From Lantana camara (Eukaryota; Streptophyta; Magnoliopsida; Lamiales; Verbenaceae), in the NCBI GenBank assembly GCA_037501455.1, contig CM074864.1, positions 56,425,001 through 56,489,000 on the forward strand: 64,000 bases of DNA, read 5' to 3'. A program made the position numbers and the translations under genes. Below are positions 33,623-46,345 of this stretch, piece by piece (the stretch's first letter is position 1; the number at the start of each line of letters is the position of its first letter). Under the pieces are notes generated by a model, which saw nothing but the letters and a program-made list of their open reading frames with translations, was not told the origin of the DNA and ran no database searches.

Positions 33623-35621
33623 ATGACAGGCCTAGAAGCACTTGAGGTTCATGACAAAACAAGGGCTAGAAAATCAGATCATGAAAACTCTGAAGATGAA
33701 AGAAGGAGATCAAGAATAGGGTCCTTGAAGAAGAAGGCCATAAAGGCTTCTAAAAAATTCACTCATTGTCTCAAGAAAAGGGGAAGAGGAAAGTTGATTT
33801 TAGAGTGCCTTCCGTTTCCATTGAGGACGTGTGCAACCCGGAGAGGAGAGTGCTGTCTATGACCTCTTGTCAAAAACTTCTTCAGAGGGATTTGTTGCCA
33901 GTTAAACATGATGGCTACTTTGCCAAGATGAGTTGTTTCTAGGTTTTTCTTTTCAACAAGTCTTCCATTGGTTTCCTTCCATTTCCATATCGAAGGATGT
34001 TCTCTACTGAAATCTTGGTGAGGGAATCCTTGGTACTGTTCATATTGATATTTTATCACTTCCATGTAATGTGTAAAAGTTTGGCAAAGTTTACCTATGG
34101 TTTTTCTGTGCATATGATTTTGCAAATGAGCTATTTATAGCAGGCGAGGGGGAAAAAATAAGAAAAGAAAAGAATAAGAAAAAGTACTGTAAAAATGAAT
34201 TAACATATGCATCTACATTTTTCTTGACGTATGAACTTATATACATGTTTGTCAAGCACATATCTAGGGTTGGAATGAAAGATCATTTAGGAGCGTTGAT
34301 TGGCAATTACAAGTTTCAGTTGTATTCATATCTCCATCAGGGGCTTCCAAGAAATTACATGTGTTTTGTTTATGTTGGTTGGCTGGGGCTAGCCTTGCCT
34401 GCCATGCCAGCCCATACTTTGGTCGTGTATATTCTCAGCCGTGTCTTGTTATACTGCACCAGAACCAAATGGTTTAACCTTCAAATTAATTTTTGATAAC
34501 AGAGTCTTGAAATCAAGAGACTGCCACATTGATAAGACAATCGAAGTGTGGCAAGAAATGCTTCGCTGGAGAAGTGAGCATGGAGCAGGCACCATTTTGG
34601 AGGTATTGATATTTGTCATGAGTAACTAGGACAATGAGTTCGTAATGGTTGCTTGACATAACAAACTGCAAATTTTAACCTTTTTTTGTTTCTCATCATA
34701 ACATGGGATCATTGCCTTCTACATGATTAAACCTTACTGAGCGTTGGGGTTTAATTTGAGGGGATTTAGCATATAATTCTATCAAATATGGGATGCAGAC
34801 TAGTGACATTTAGGACTTTGAATTTGAGGAGCTGGAAGAAGTCTTGCAGTATTATCCCCAAGGATATCATGGAGTTGATAGAGAAGGCAGACTTGTTTGC
34901 ATTGAAAGACTCCGGGAAAGCTCATCCAAGTAAACTATTGTGCATAACTTCAGTGGACAGATACTTAAAAGTATCATGTTCAGGACTTTGGGAGGGCTAT
35001 GCAGGAGAATTTTCCAGCCTGTTCCATTGTTGCTAAGAAACGGATCTGCTCAACAACCACTATTTTGGATGTACGAGGCCTCGTCTCTTATTTCTGTTCT
35101 GTTCTCCAACAATATTCATAATGCTGTTTTCTGTTTACTGTTTAGATATAGTTTTTCATTTTCTCTGCATGGAAATGAATATTCCCTTCAGTTTTTATAA
35201 TAATTTTATGCCCATCTTTATGCTTCAAATTCTAAATCCTTTTAAGTATGTACTATATGAACTCTAAAGTATGCAATGATTTGAGGGAAAAAGCATTTAA
35301 TTTTCTTCTGTTTGTTGTTTCTTCTGATAATTTTGAGAGGTCCACTCATGGTGACTAACAGCAAAGATAAGATTTAACGTGCTTACGGTGACATTATATG
35401 TTGTGATTGCTAGGGGTTAAGAATTTCAAGCTGATTGCGGCTAACTTATTACAAAGATTGATAATAGTTACTATTTGGAGGTATTTCTCATTGTTTGTTG
35501 TCATCTCTCTCTGGCACAAATCATAAGTGATTGATTCATTTGTAGTTGTACTTATTATATGCAGACGCTTCATTGGATATATATTGTTAATGCTGCATCT
35601 GGGTTTAAGAAAGTGCTTTGG
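33623..35621 (+). pseudogene. Sec14-like phosphatidylinositol transfer protein pseudogene
   Basis: Four exon blocks match the N-terminal half of a plant SFH-type Sec14 protein, which moves phosphatidylinositol and phosphatidylcholine between membranes. Block 1, 33623-33900: EVHDKTRARKSDHENSEDER, RIGSLKKKAIKASKKFTH, then after a one-base loss VDFRVPSVSIEDV…LLQRDLLP. Block 2, 34503-34602: FNI-like region, TIEVWQEMLRWRSEHG. Block 3, 34814-35075: [20 protein letters not shown] (CRAL-TRIO lipid-binding fold), then two one-base insertions, then FPACSIVAKKRICSTTTILD. Block 4, 35565-35621: TLHWIYIVNAASGFKKVLW. The exon between blocks 1 and 2 and everything after block 4 is missing. At least three frameshifts rule out a normal product. 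Confidence 0.85.
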
Positions 35622-36348
35622 CTAAACTCTGTTAGGCTTCTGTCAAATTTTAGGTTTGGTCTTTTGAGAATGCCCTCAGGGATTATATTGTTGAATGACT
35701 TTTGTTTAGGGTTCGTTTTATTAGAGCACGAAAAGTTTAGAAACTGTTTTATAAAATTAATTATGATTTGCAATTATTTAATAAATAATAATATTGCTCA
35801 TAATTATAAATAGTTTCAATAATAATCAAATACAATTTATTTATTTATTATTTTTAAAAAAATTATTATCAATTTAATGAATATAACATTATTAATTAGT
35901 ATATAAATATTTTCAGTTAGTCATTAAACTGCTCTTACAAATTATATTAAATCATTCAATATTATAAATATATAATATAGAATATAAAATTTTTTTATTT
36001 ACTGTTTTTTTCTTTTTATTTCTTCTTCAATTTTTTTATTACCGTCATTTGCACTACCACAAATCGCACACCACCATCACCATCGCAACAGTACACCACT
36101 ACCACCAATTTTACCACCATCAAAATCTCAACACCACGAATATAAACATATATAAAAATCAAATTTGAGCTTTTATATGACAGATTTGATTTAAAAAAAG
36201 ATCACATTTAATTTGTACACATACGAGGGAATACAAAACAAGTGAAGAAAGGGAAGGAAGAGATCGCATCAAGTTCGGGACCCACAACAACCGCACCTCC
36301 ATTTCCCAAATCTAAAACCCATATCACTACTATTTTGCAACACCACCT
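35622..36348. other. AT-rich intergenic DNA
   Basis: Very AT-rich with TTATTTA-type simple sequence, then a short Cys/His-codon-like 'caccac' stretch at 36055-36125. No gene or defined element recognised. Confidence 0.5.
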
Positions 36349-36356
36349 TCTTCTAC

Positions 36357-37693
36357 CAAGGCCAACGCCCGCTTGGACAAGTGGGGTCAATCGACCCCAC
36401 TAAGAAAAAAAAAAAAGTTATGTATTTATATATTTTTTAAATATTTTTATATTTTTTATTTTAAGAATAACTTTTTTGACCCCATATAAAAATGAAAAAA
36501 ATCGTGTTGTTCCCCTTAAATTTAAAATTAGTATAATTAAAAAACGTCCATAATCTAAAAAATAAAAATAAAAATCTATTTAACAATACTCTTAATATTA
36601 AAGAACTCTAAATAATATTGATTTTGTAGAATTCTTCAATTTCAAAACACACAGTCAAGGAATTTTTGAAAACTCTAGGAGTGTTTTGTATTATTTGACA
36701 AACCAATTTCTACCAGAAATAAGATAGAATCCAGAAACACGACATGCTTTTAGATACAGTTTTTTAATTTATTTAAAATTCTATTTTGATAATAATATTT
36801 TTATTAAAATATTAATATTTTTAAATTAATATTTTACATACAAATACAAATTTATATGTTCATTATATTTTTTTTCTACTATTTATATATTTTCTTTTCT
36901 TTTTCTCATCAAAACTTCATAATCTCAAAAAGTCTCATAACTAAAAAATTGCAATTACAATATAATTTTTTTCTCTTTTCTTAATTTTTATAAATTTATA
37001 ATTAAAGGTACGTATAGAATAATGCTACTTCTGATTAATTACAAATAATCTTATACAAAATTATAATAATTTATAATAATTTTTATATTAATATAATACT
37101 TAAATCATATTATAATGCCCAAAATATTTTAAAGTATTTCAAGTAAATTAGTAACTTCATAAAAGTAAAGTGGTTATTCATTGTTTGCCTTTATCATTTT
37201 TCTGGTTATCACTTTTTTTCCCAAACACTCACTGGTGTTGCAATATTTTACAAATTTATTATTTTTCCGTCTTATCACTTTTTTTCCAAAAATTCATTGC
37301 TAGTGTAAAATTTTACAACTTCTGGTTTAAGTTCTACTTATGTAGTACAATTTGTAAATTACCCTTTAGATATGGATGTATTTAGTACAAATAAAAAATT
37401 ATAGAGTATAATTGTAAAATAAATATTTTAAATAAAATAATTTATTATTTTAATAATATATATTTTATTAATAGTTAAATTTTTAAGATAATTTTGATAA
37501 CGGGTATTGGTTCGAGTGGTTAATGGGTTCATTTTTCAGGATAATGATCTGGTTTTGAATTTCATTAAGAAGTGTGTGTCAAGAAAAATTAAAATAATTT
37601 TTAAATAAAATATTTTATTTTTTAATAATATATTTTTTACTAGTAGTTAAATTATTTTGACCCCACTGTTCGAGAATCCTGGAGTTGCCCCTG
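36357..37693. mobile_element. hAT element, non-autonomous
   Basis: An 8-bp duplication TCTTCTAC (36349-36356 and 37694-37701) flanks the element, the size left by hAT transposases. The ends are inverted repeats: the right end reversed starts CAGGGGCAACTCCAGGATTC, a well-known plant hAT end style, and the left starts CAAGGCCAACGCCC; both then read AGTGGGGTCAA. The interior is AT-rich and has no hATC or BED domain, so it needs a transposase from elsewhere. Confidence 0.85.
37500..37600 (+). mobile_element. Possible degraded SINE within the hAT element
   Basis: A-box-like 'tggttcgagtggtta' at about 37509 and B-box-like 'ggttttgaatttc' at about 37552 sit at tRNA-like spacing. AT-rich sequence of about 75 bp on both sides is similar, which may be a duplicated target. 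Weak evidence; it could be chance. Confidence 0.3.
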
Positions 37694-37701
37694 TCTTCTA
37701 C

Positions 37702-38307
37702 CAATTTTTTAATTTTATTTTTCATTTAAATGTTACCTTTAATTTTTGTGATCATTTTATTTATTTAATTAATCAATTAATTTAATATCATTAATAATGT
37801 TACATCAATTTATTAATTTAAGATTTTTTAAATTATTACAATATAATTTAAAGGTACAATTTATAAATAATTATAATATTTCTAATTTAAATCTTCTATT
37901 TTCCTTTTTATCTTTCTAATTTACTTAATAGCAGTGGGTAAGAAAAGGTTGAATAAATAAAAAGATATATTTTGATTTTATTTTATATATATATATATAT
38001 ATTTCTAAATGTCTCTTTAAATATTTAATGATTTAATGATTAATTGGAAAATATTTATATAATAATCAGCAATATTAGTATTTATTAGATTAATAATAAT
38101 TTTGTTTAAAAAATAATAAATAAATTGTATTTAATTATTATTGAAAATATTTATAAATATTAGTAATATTTCTCTATGTGGAATAAATATTATTTCTACT
38201 TTTCTCTCAGTTCACTTTTATTCTCATTTTAATATTTTTATATTGTTTTGAATTTATCTTTTAACTATTTCCTATTAATATATTATTATTAAATTTAAAT
38301 TAATATA
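37702..38307. other. AT-rich intergenic DNA
   Basis: Extremely AT-rich with an (AT)n run at about 37985-38001. No gene recognised. Confidence 0.5.
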
Positions 38308-38490
38308 AATAATTTAATTTAATATATTTAAATAATAATAACTTTTTCTTTGCACACACATAAAATGTGTAGAATTACTAATATATAATTAATAAATTTA
38401 TATTGAGATGAATAATTTAATTTAATATATTTAAATAATAATAGTTTTTTTCTTTGCACACACATCGGGTGTGTGGAGTTACTAATGTGA
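38308..38490 (+). repeat. Direct repeat, 2 x about 78 bp
   Basis: The block 'aataatttaatttaatatat' followed by 'tttctttgcacacacat' and 'gtgtRgaRttactaat' occurs at 38308-38384 and again at 38411-38488. The two copies are about 90 percent alike, which suggests local tandem duplication. Confidence 0.75.
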
Positions 38491-39220
38491 ATAGAGTAGG
38501 GAATACAACACGAAAGGAAGGGTAGTAGGAAAATATGTTAGGAAATCGAATGATAGTAGGAAAATTCCGAAAATATAGTAGGAAATCTATTGGAATATTT
38601 ATTCCGAGTTATATGCACTCAACTCCATTGTATTATTTTAAATAGGCACTAAAAATCCCGTATCATATAAAATCTCATAGAATTCTGCAAATTTTCTTTA
38701 GAAAATTGTTGTTTTTGAATTTATATGCATGAACTCTTAGTTTTTATAATTTTTATTTTGCCTCAATATTCATATAATTTCTCAAATAGATCCTAAAATA
38801 ATTTATTTTAATATGTAATTTTTTAATTCATTAATTTCTCTTTAATGTATTTTTTTTTTCCGGCTTTTGGTTTATGTCTTTAATTCCTTTCATGTTTTGC
38901 TTCCCGACAAGAATTTTTGTGGTAGTTATAGTTTTTATTTATTTCTTTTATATATCATTTTCAATATTTTCTTTTATATTCTAGTATATTCCTTTGTAAT
39001 TTTTCATTTATAAATATTTTTTGTACTTTTATTTTCCTGAATAAGGGCAACGCGTATCGTTCAAACAATGCGTGAGATTTTTCATACTTATTTCTATAAA
39101 ATATAGGATTTTTTATACTAATTTTTAAATATAAAATTTATCTTGTATTTTTAGTATTTCACAAGGTTCTCCTAGCAATTATCTCTATTTGTTCCTTAAA
39201 TAAGGGTGCCCTGCATGGCT
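38491..39220. other. AT-rich DNA upstream of the WD40 gene
   Basis: No gene recognised. It likely contains distal promoter sequence of the WD40 gene. Confidence 0.45.
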
Positions 39221-39223
39221 GCA

Positions 39224-39235
39224 TATAAACCCTAA
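39224..39235 (+). promoter_or_regulatory. TATA box and telo-box of the WD40 gene
   Basis: TATAAA at 39224-39229 overlaps AAACCCTAA (39227-39235), the plant telo-box found near transcription starts of many housekeeping genes. The ATG follows about 115 bp downstream, a normal spacing. Position fits, but no transcript data exist here. Confidence 0.5.
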
Positions 39236-39344
39236 TAGCCGCTCCATATTTATCGCGGACGGTGTTTTGAACAATCTTGCTGGATCACCAGGTCAGATCT
39301 CTCTCCCGCGCTCGGTCATATCGAAGACAAGACAATACTTTGGG

Positions 39345-41579
39345 ATGAAAGAGGACATCTTTGCTGGGTTGAATCATGAGATCTTAGCCGTGGTCAGTTC
39401 TCTTTCCCTCTTTCTCTGGCTCTCTTAGAAATAGTTGATTAGTCTCTTAATTCTACAGACGCAAGATAATGTTAGAGACGACGGCGTGGATATTCAAGGG
39501 TTGAAGTGGGAGGGTGGAACACGAGGAAGAGATGAATATATGGCGAGAAGACGGAAAGCTTTGGGCAAAGCGTCTCGTCTATCTAGACTGGTGTATTTTG
39601 TTTTCTTGTGTTTTGTTATGATGATTTTTTTTTTTTTTTAATTCGCATATTAACTTGTTCTTCTCATCAGGATCTCTTCCCCCAGGAAGTCCCCCAAGAA
39701 GGAGGCACATACTATGAATTCCAACAATTTTCACGATTGTCGCCACCAGCACATTGGACTGAAATTGGGGTAGGTTAAAATTACTTAATTACTTTTTACC
39801 TGATTGATTATTCACGATGAATTCATTGATTTTGTTTGCAGCCGGCGCTGACGAAACAATTGATTTGGTCTACATCAAGACATGATCTTTACTACCCGTC
39901 GAAGAAGAAGATTAAACATAGGACCCCATACACGCCCTATCCGGGCGGGGACGAGGCTTCTGTGGTTCTGGATCTAAAAACACTTATAGAACCTTCTGAG
40001 CACCATCCTGGATTTGCGAAACCAACCGTAATGACTGCAATGACTGTAAAAAATAGAATGTTGATAGTGGGAGGATTTCATGGGGAACTTATTTGCAAGG
40101 TTAGAACCATTTTCCATTTTAGTCTTGAACTTTCATTAGATATCTCCTGTTTTCTTTTATTTTGCTTTAGTTTTCTTTTTTCTTTTATTTTGCATTGGTT
40201 ACATTGGGAGTATTTGAATGCAGAATATAAAGAGACCCGGAATTTCTTATTGCAAACAGTTAAACCCCGGCACCGGCACCTCCCCTCTGGTTATTAATTC
40301 CATTGAGATTGGCACTTCTAGCAGGTATGTGGTAGTTTGAAACGTTTAAATTATTTTGGAAATTGGATTTTGGATATTTGGAGTTTGAACCATTTAAGAT
40401 ATATTGGATATTGGATATTGGATATTTGGATATTGGATTCTGGATTTTGGATATTATCTCATTGTGTATTGCGTATATTTGTCTCTAAATTTTTTTGGAT
40501 ATTCACTTATTTGTCTTTCTTTCAGTGGTGCAACTCATTTTATAGTTTCAGCTGATGATGGCCTAGTTAGATATTTCGATATGGGAACTTTTCAACTGCA
40601 TAACAAATTCGAAGTTCCTTGGAAAGTTAAAGTGAGTTTCTTTCCCCTTCATTAAGAAAAGAAAAATTACTCTAATGTGTTTGGCCATTTTATTGCAGCA
40701 TACTTCTCTCAGTCCGGATGGTGAGGTTATCATAATGGTTGGAGAGGATCAGGGCAGTCGACTATATGATTTTAGGAGTCGGGAGGTAACGTCTGTTTTT
40801 CTTGTACACTAAACAAAATGTGAAAATCTTATACAATTTACAATATTCCAAAGAAATGTCTTAAAATAATTTATAAGGATGCACATGATCTCCACGTGCT
40901 ATCAACAAGCGCTAGTTAATTGTGGGAGTCGGTGGGATCATTATTGCACTGCTTTCTTGAAGTATGAGATCTTTTTTGGATTTTTAAAATGAGTGGGACT
41001 AATATTGCACCTGTATAAAATGAAAGGGCTAATTTTCCGGTGTATAACAAACGGGACTAAAAACACAAATTTTCCCAATTTATTTTTTTTGTATTCCTAT
41101 GCATGCAGTTACTAGCAAGTATGGGTGGTCATGCGGATGAAGTACGTGCATCATCATGGCACCCTGGTGGGCAGACCTTTGCCACTGGGGGCGCGGATGG
41201 AATCTGCAGAATTTGGGATTCTCGAAATCTGTCAGTTTCAGTGAGTGCTTTGAGGGCTAAAGCGTCGGGCATTGAATCCGTTCGCTACACATCCGACGGA
41301 AGATTTATGGCCATGGGAGAACTTTTTGATTTTGTCCGTATTTTTGATGTTGAGAGTGGATACCGCAAGGAGCAGGTCGTCGACTTTCAGGGTTATATGA
41401 CTGGGATGTCCTTCAGTCCAGACACCGAGACCCTTTTTGTTGGAGTCATTCAAGATGTGCCCTATCCCTCGGGGAGTTCCGGCTCCGGCGTTTTGCAGTA
41501 TTGGAGATGTCATGATTATTCATCCGGTACATACGCCGATACATACGCGGATGTCATTTTCAGGGATTGGGGAGTTTGA
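39345..41579 (+). CDS. WD40-repeat protein, 433 aa, eight exons
   Basis: Exons 39345-39392, 39459-39590, 39671-39769, 39842-40099, 40224-40324, 40526-40631, 40699-40785 and 41109-41579 have GT/AG introns and compatible phases and total 1302 nt (stop TGA). The product fits the plant WD-repeat family annotated as 'C2A9.03-like'. The N-terminal part has DIQGLKWE…RDEYMARRRKAL and a conserved YYEFQQF region. Then come beta-propeller blades: MTVKNRMLIVGGFHGELICK, ATHFIVSADDGLVRYFDM, HTSLSPDGEVIIMVGEDQGS, SSWHPGGQTFATGGADGICR ending in IWD, YTSDGRFMAMGE and MSFSPDTETLFVGV. WD40 propellers are protein-binding platforms; the exact role of this family is not known. The start at 39345 is the first in-frame ATG. 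The N-terminus is shorter than many relatives. A CACTA element sits 61 bp after the stop. It is the only intact host gene seen. Confidence 0.9.
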
Positions 41580-44500
41580 ACACTACGGACATGTTTGCTT
41601 CACCTTTTAGGGCTGGTTTAGGTGGGTGGTTATTTTAGTTCACTACCAAAAAAAACAGTATTAGTGACTGCCCGATCGGTCACTAATTCAACAAAAATCG
41701 GTCACTGATATCAATGACCGATCTAGGGCGGTTGGTAAAACCCTCGCAACTAATTAGTGACCGACAAAAATCGGTCACTGATGTAGAAAAAAGGGTCACT
41801 AATTAAATTTTTTTAGCGTGGTAGACTCGGTCACAAATCGGTCACTAATCAGTGACCGCGTGCAATCGGTCACTAAAGTTTAAATATTTTCAGCTCATCA
41901 CAGTTTTGTTTTGTGACCGATTCATCAGTCACTAATTTCTTCAAATATTAATTTTATTTTATTGAAAATTATGTTTTTTTTTTCCGGTTCCTATACCATT
42001 TTCATGCATCAATTAAAAATATAATTCGAATGAACAAAAATAACATCAAATTAAATATATAACATTCTAATATAATTTCATACTCATATTACAAATCATC
42101 CCATTAAAAGTATTAAAGTTTTACAAACCATTAATAATAAATCAAATAAGTTTTTAACAACGTTTTCAATCTCCTCCATTGTTTCATGTAAAAACTTCCC
42201 AAAACTTCTACTTGTTGGATCCTTGTGCCGAATTAGTTGCTTCCAAAATTTTCAATCTCTCTAAGCATTTGCCAAAGTCCCACATATAGCTTCTCTTTAT
42301 TTTGCCTCATCAGGCACTTTCTTTGCCTCTTTGGCGATCTTTTTAGCTTCCTTCTTAATTGGCGATCTTTATTTTGCCTCAACACTTAAGCAGCCTCCTA
42401 TCTTTCATTTGCCAAATTTTTTCTTCAAACAAAGATAATATAAATATGAGTTTATCAGAAACTCAAGTAGTTAGAGCAGTAACTGGTAAATTATAGCAGC
42501 ATATTTATCTCAACTGTAGTAACTTTCAAACATTTACCTGTGCATCCCATCCCATGGAAAAGAAGCCCACGCAAGTGATGTGCTTTGGCAAACCTAAAGG
42601 CATGAGCAGACCATCAATATGCTTCTAATATAACTCTTCAGATACTTTAGAATATTACCAATTACTCCAAAGAAACCAATTGCTAAACTTAAGAGTATCA
42701 AACTACACATTTGAAAATATATGAAGACATAAACAACAAATATTTTGCCTTACGCATATGGTTAAAAACTTGATTAGTCTGTAATTTAGTATGCAAGTGG
42801 AGAGAAACTTGAAAATACTTTTAAGACACAAAGGAAGCAACAAGAATTCAATTATTAAATTATGGGGTCACCAAGCCCAATTGAAGCAACAAGGGATGTA
42901 ATATACTTCTTCAAATCACACAGATGGAAATTAAATTATCATTTAATGGCATGAAGGAAGTGTAGACTAAGGATAGATATGATTCCGAAGTTCTACGATA
43001 GACATGAAAATGTACATGTATGAGAAAGATGCACATCCTAAGTAAAAAATTGAACCCTATTGAAAGGTCCAGTTCAAGCAAAGGTATGAATAACTCACAT
43101 TTATATCTACCCACTATTTGAATTCCTCACGTGTAAATCGTATGTCAAGCAAAGGTCCTTTTCATTTCTCAAAAAGATATCTTAGCAGATAAAGCATCCT
43201 TACCAAAAACAAAAAAAAAAAAAAAACACAAAGCATAAAACCATGCATATGAACAATATTATATTCATTCTTACCTTCCATCAATTAGATTCATATATAA
43301 AGGTATGAATAACTCACATTTATATCTACCCATACCTGATATTAGAAACAATTTACTAAGATATGAACCATAACTGTTAAATAGGCCAGAAATGACTTTT
43401 AACTTGTGCACCTATAAGGCAAAAATTTAAGACTTGCCTCTCTTCACTGCAGCAGCTGGCCCCTAGTATAACGGTTACGTTCATGGCCATCAAAATGAGA
43501 CTCTCCAGTCTGTTATAAATTAGAGAACAAGCCTTAAGAATGATGTAGAAAACAACAAAATTACCAGTAAACTAGATTACAGATTCAAAGCATCAGATTC
43601 TCCTGAAATCAAGACAATAAAAATTACAGGAACACATCATATTTACATGCTAGAGTCTAAGTTTGAATATTTGCAGGTTTCTTTACCGACATATTCAAGT
43701 GATATAAACAAAATTACAAGTAAGATATTATACTATTGAAACATTAAAGCAAACTTTAAACCAAATACAACTCATTAGAGAATTATCAGAAATAAGTGAT
43801 ATAGTTTACAAATGTAACAATATAATTTTATTTAGTTGAACCATGTTATAGATGTATCAGCTACATGAGCATATAATTTTTAACCTTCAAATGTCAATTG
43901 TTCCATGAGTAACCTCTAAATGCCAATTGTTGGACCATTTCTCCCATTGATTAATCAACAAGACAACCCTCCTAAAGACAATCACCTCCATCCTAAATCA
44001 GTCATACAGTTACAAAGCTAAACTATCATTAATTAGAAATTTGCCAATAAATGGGATCTCTCTAAGGCTAACCCTCTGTAGTTTCATTAAAAATTAACTA
44101 ACCTTGTATCTCGACCCTTGAGCAGCGAATAATATATAAAGTTCCCTCTCAATTAGAAACAAGATTAAGCAGATATTAAGAAGACAAGAGAACTACTAGA
44201 AACAAGATTCACATTATCTCATCTAATAAAAATAGCTTCTAATATATACCTTCAGAAGAAACAATGTTTAGAATAAACAAAAAGAGAACAAAACTCAACA
44301 ATTATAGAAAAAATATTAGATATTCCACAATCCACAATGCATTCCAAACCAAAAACAACAATGCATTCCAAAGTAAGATCAAATTAAAAATCCAACCCAA
44401 TGTCATATATGCTTATACAGAAATTCGAACAAAAAATAAATAAATTCAAACAACCCAGTATATCAATGAGTCGAATTGCCCAGACTTACGATTAGTAGCC

Positions 44501-45095
44501 CATACTTCGATTGTGCCGTATATGTGAGCTGAAACCCTACGGAGAAAAAACCCAATGCTCGTTTGTCATGCTTAATATGTCGGTTGTGGCTTACAGCGAG
44601 AATGAGAGAAGGCGGTGGGATGTCTTAAGGCGGGGGGCGGCTATGTCGACGGTGGCTCATAGCGGCGAAGGAAGGCTTAAGGCAGCGGGAACGACGACAA
44701 GAGCTTCGAGTTGGGTGAGAGATACAAGGCGGCGGGATGGAGTTTGGGGGGAGAGAAAAATTTTGCCCCAAGTATTTGACGTGAGAGAATGAAAGCGCAC
44801 AAAGAAATTGAGGGTGAAAAAGGGAATAAAGCGGGATAATTTTAGACCGAAATAATGAAAGCGGGATTAGGCGGGATAGTTTTAGGCTGAAAATGAAAGT
44901 GGGATACTTTGTGTATATATAAATATTTGTTTTATATGTCCATAAATATTCACAAGAAATTTCGTTTTCTTTTCTTTTCTTTTTCTTTTAATTAGTTTTA
45001 AAATAAGGAAGTACTAAAATTAAAATATAATTGCTACTATGAAGCATATTAATTTAATTAATAATATATTATTTTGTCCGCATCTCTGTGCCTTA

Positions 45096-45119
45096 TATAT
45101 ATATATATATATATATATA
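45096..45119. repeat. (TA)n microsatellite in CACTA
   Basis: About 11-12 TA units inside the CACTA element. Confidence 0.9.
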
Positions 45120-45285
45120 CTGTTATTTATTTTCTTATTAAGTTTTTAATGTTTAATTAAGTTTGATTCATTCAATTGAATTGAATTCAAATGATCTGAA
45201 TTTAAATAGTTTATTATTAATTAATCTAATAAATTTTAAACGAGTTTTAAATTTAATTTAATAAAGTTCAAATTTGATTTGATTT

Positions 45286-46345
45286 ACGAATCGATTCTAA
45301 TATTTCAAAGTATGAATTTCCAATCAATTCTCAGATGGATCACTTTGATTCAATGAATACTTCCAAGCATTTTTCTTTAAATTAATCTAACAAAGTTAAG
45401 GGGAGTTTGAAATTAAATTTAATAAAATTTTGAAACTTGATTTGGTTCACGAATCGATTCTAACATTCTTTCAAAGTATGAATTTCAAATCAATTCTCAG
45501 GTGGATCACTTTCAAAGGATATCTTTTTAATTAATCCAACAAAGTTAAATTGAATTTTAAATTTAATTTAATAAAGTTGAAACTTATGTGATTCACGAAT
45601 TAATCCTAACATTCTTCCAAAATATGAATTTCGAATCAATTTTCAAGTGGATCATTTTGATTCAATGAATACTTCGAAGCATATCTTTTTAATTAATCCA
45701 ATAAAGTTAAATTGAGTTTAAAATTTAATTTAATAAAGTTGAAACTTACCTTATTCATGACCGATTCTAACATTTTTCTAAAGCATGAATTTCGAATCAA
45801 TTGTCACTTGTGATCATTTTAATTCAATTAATATTTCGAAACATATATAAATGGTTACTGATCAAATTTAACTTTGTTCAAAGAACTTATCGCTTGGGCT
45901 TTAGACAGCCTACACGTCTGATTCTATAAAGGATGAGAGGGAGCAACAACCGACCTTCACAATGGATGTTCGCTAGTGTAAACCGGAACGTGGGTGGATC
46001 AAGATCTATTTCGACGGCGCCGTTTTCTCAGAGGCCAACTCTATCGGCATTGGAATTGTGGCGCGTGATGAGGAGGGTCGATGCGTGGGATGGGAGAGAA
46101 ACCCTTTCAAAATGAATTTCGAATCAATTCTCAAGTGGATCACTTTAATCTCATGAATATTTCAAAATATATTTTTAAACTTAACTTAACTAAGTTAAAT
46201 TGAGTTTCAAATTAAATGTAATAAAATTCTAAATTTTGATTTGATTCACAAATCGATTCCAACATTCGTCCAAAGTATGAATTTCAAATCAATTATCAAG
46301 TTGATCATTTTGATTCAATCAGTATTTCGAGACATATTTAAACAA
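45286..46345 (+). repeat. Tandem array inside the CACTA element, about six units
   Basis: Units of about 145-165 bp recur, marked by 'cgaatcgattctaacatt' at 45286, 45450, 45596, 45756 and 46247, each followed by 'atgaatttcgaatcaatt', 'gtggatcactttgattcaat' and 'aaatttaatttaataaagtt'. The unit between 45860 and 46111 is split by foreign DNA. It has no coding frame. Confidence 0.8.
45980..46097 (+). pseudogene. LINE RNase H fragment captured in CACTA
   Basis: The frame starting at 45980 reads KPERGWIKIYFDGAVF, then IGIGIVARDEEGRCVGWER, the start of the plant LINE-type RNase H domain. The same domain, in a different copy, lies at 48403-48001 (-) as GWVKLNFDGAMF. About 118 bp of match is flanked by unrelated sequence (45890-46110 in total), which splits one unit of the tandem array. 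It is far too short to be active. Confidence 0.75.

Noticed and set aside
33763..34125. 120-codon ORF on the - strand
   Set aside because: It overlaps the Sec14-like exon on the other strand and has no family match; a shadow frame.
41238..41513. 91-codon ORF on the - strand
   Set aside because: It is the antisense of the last WD40 exon.
44511..44792. 93-codon ORF near the middle of the CACTA element
   Set aside because: Gly/Arg-rich, no similarity to TNPA or TNPD that I recognise; treated as chance.
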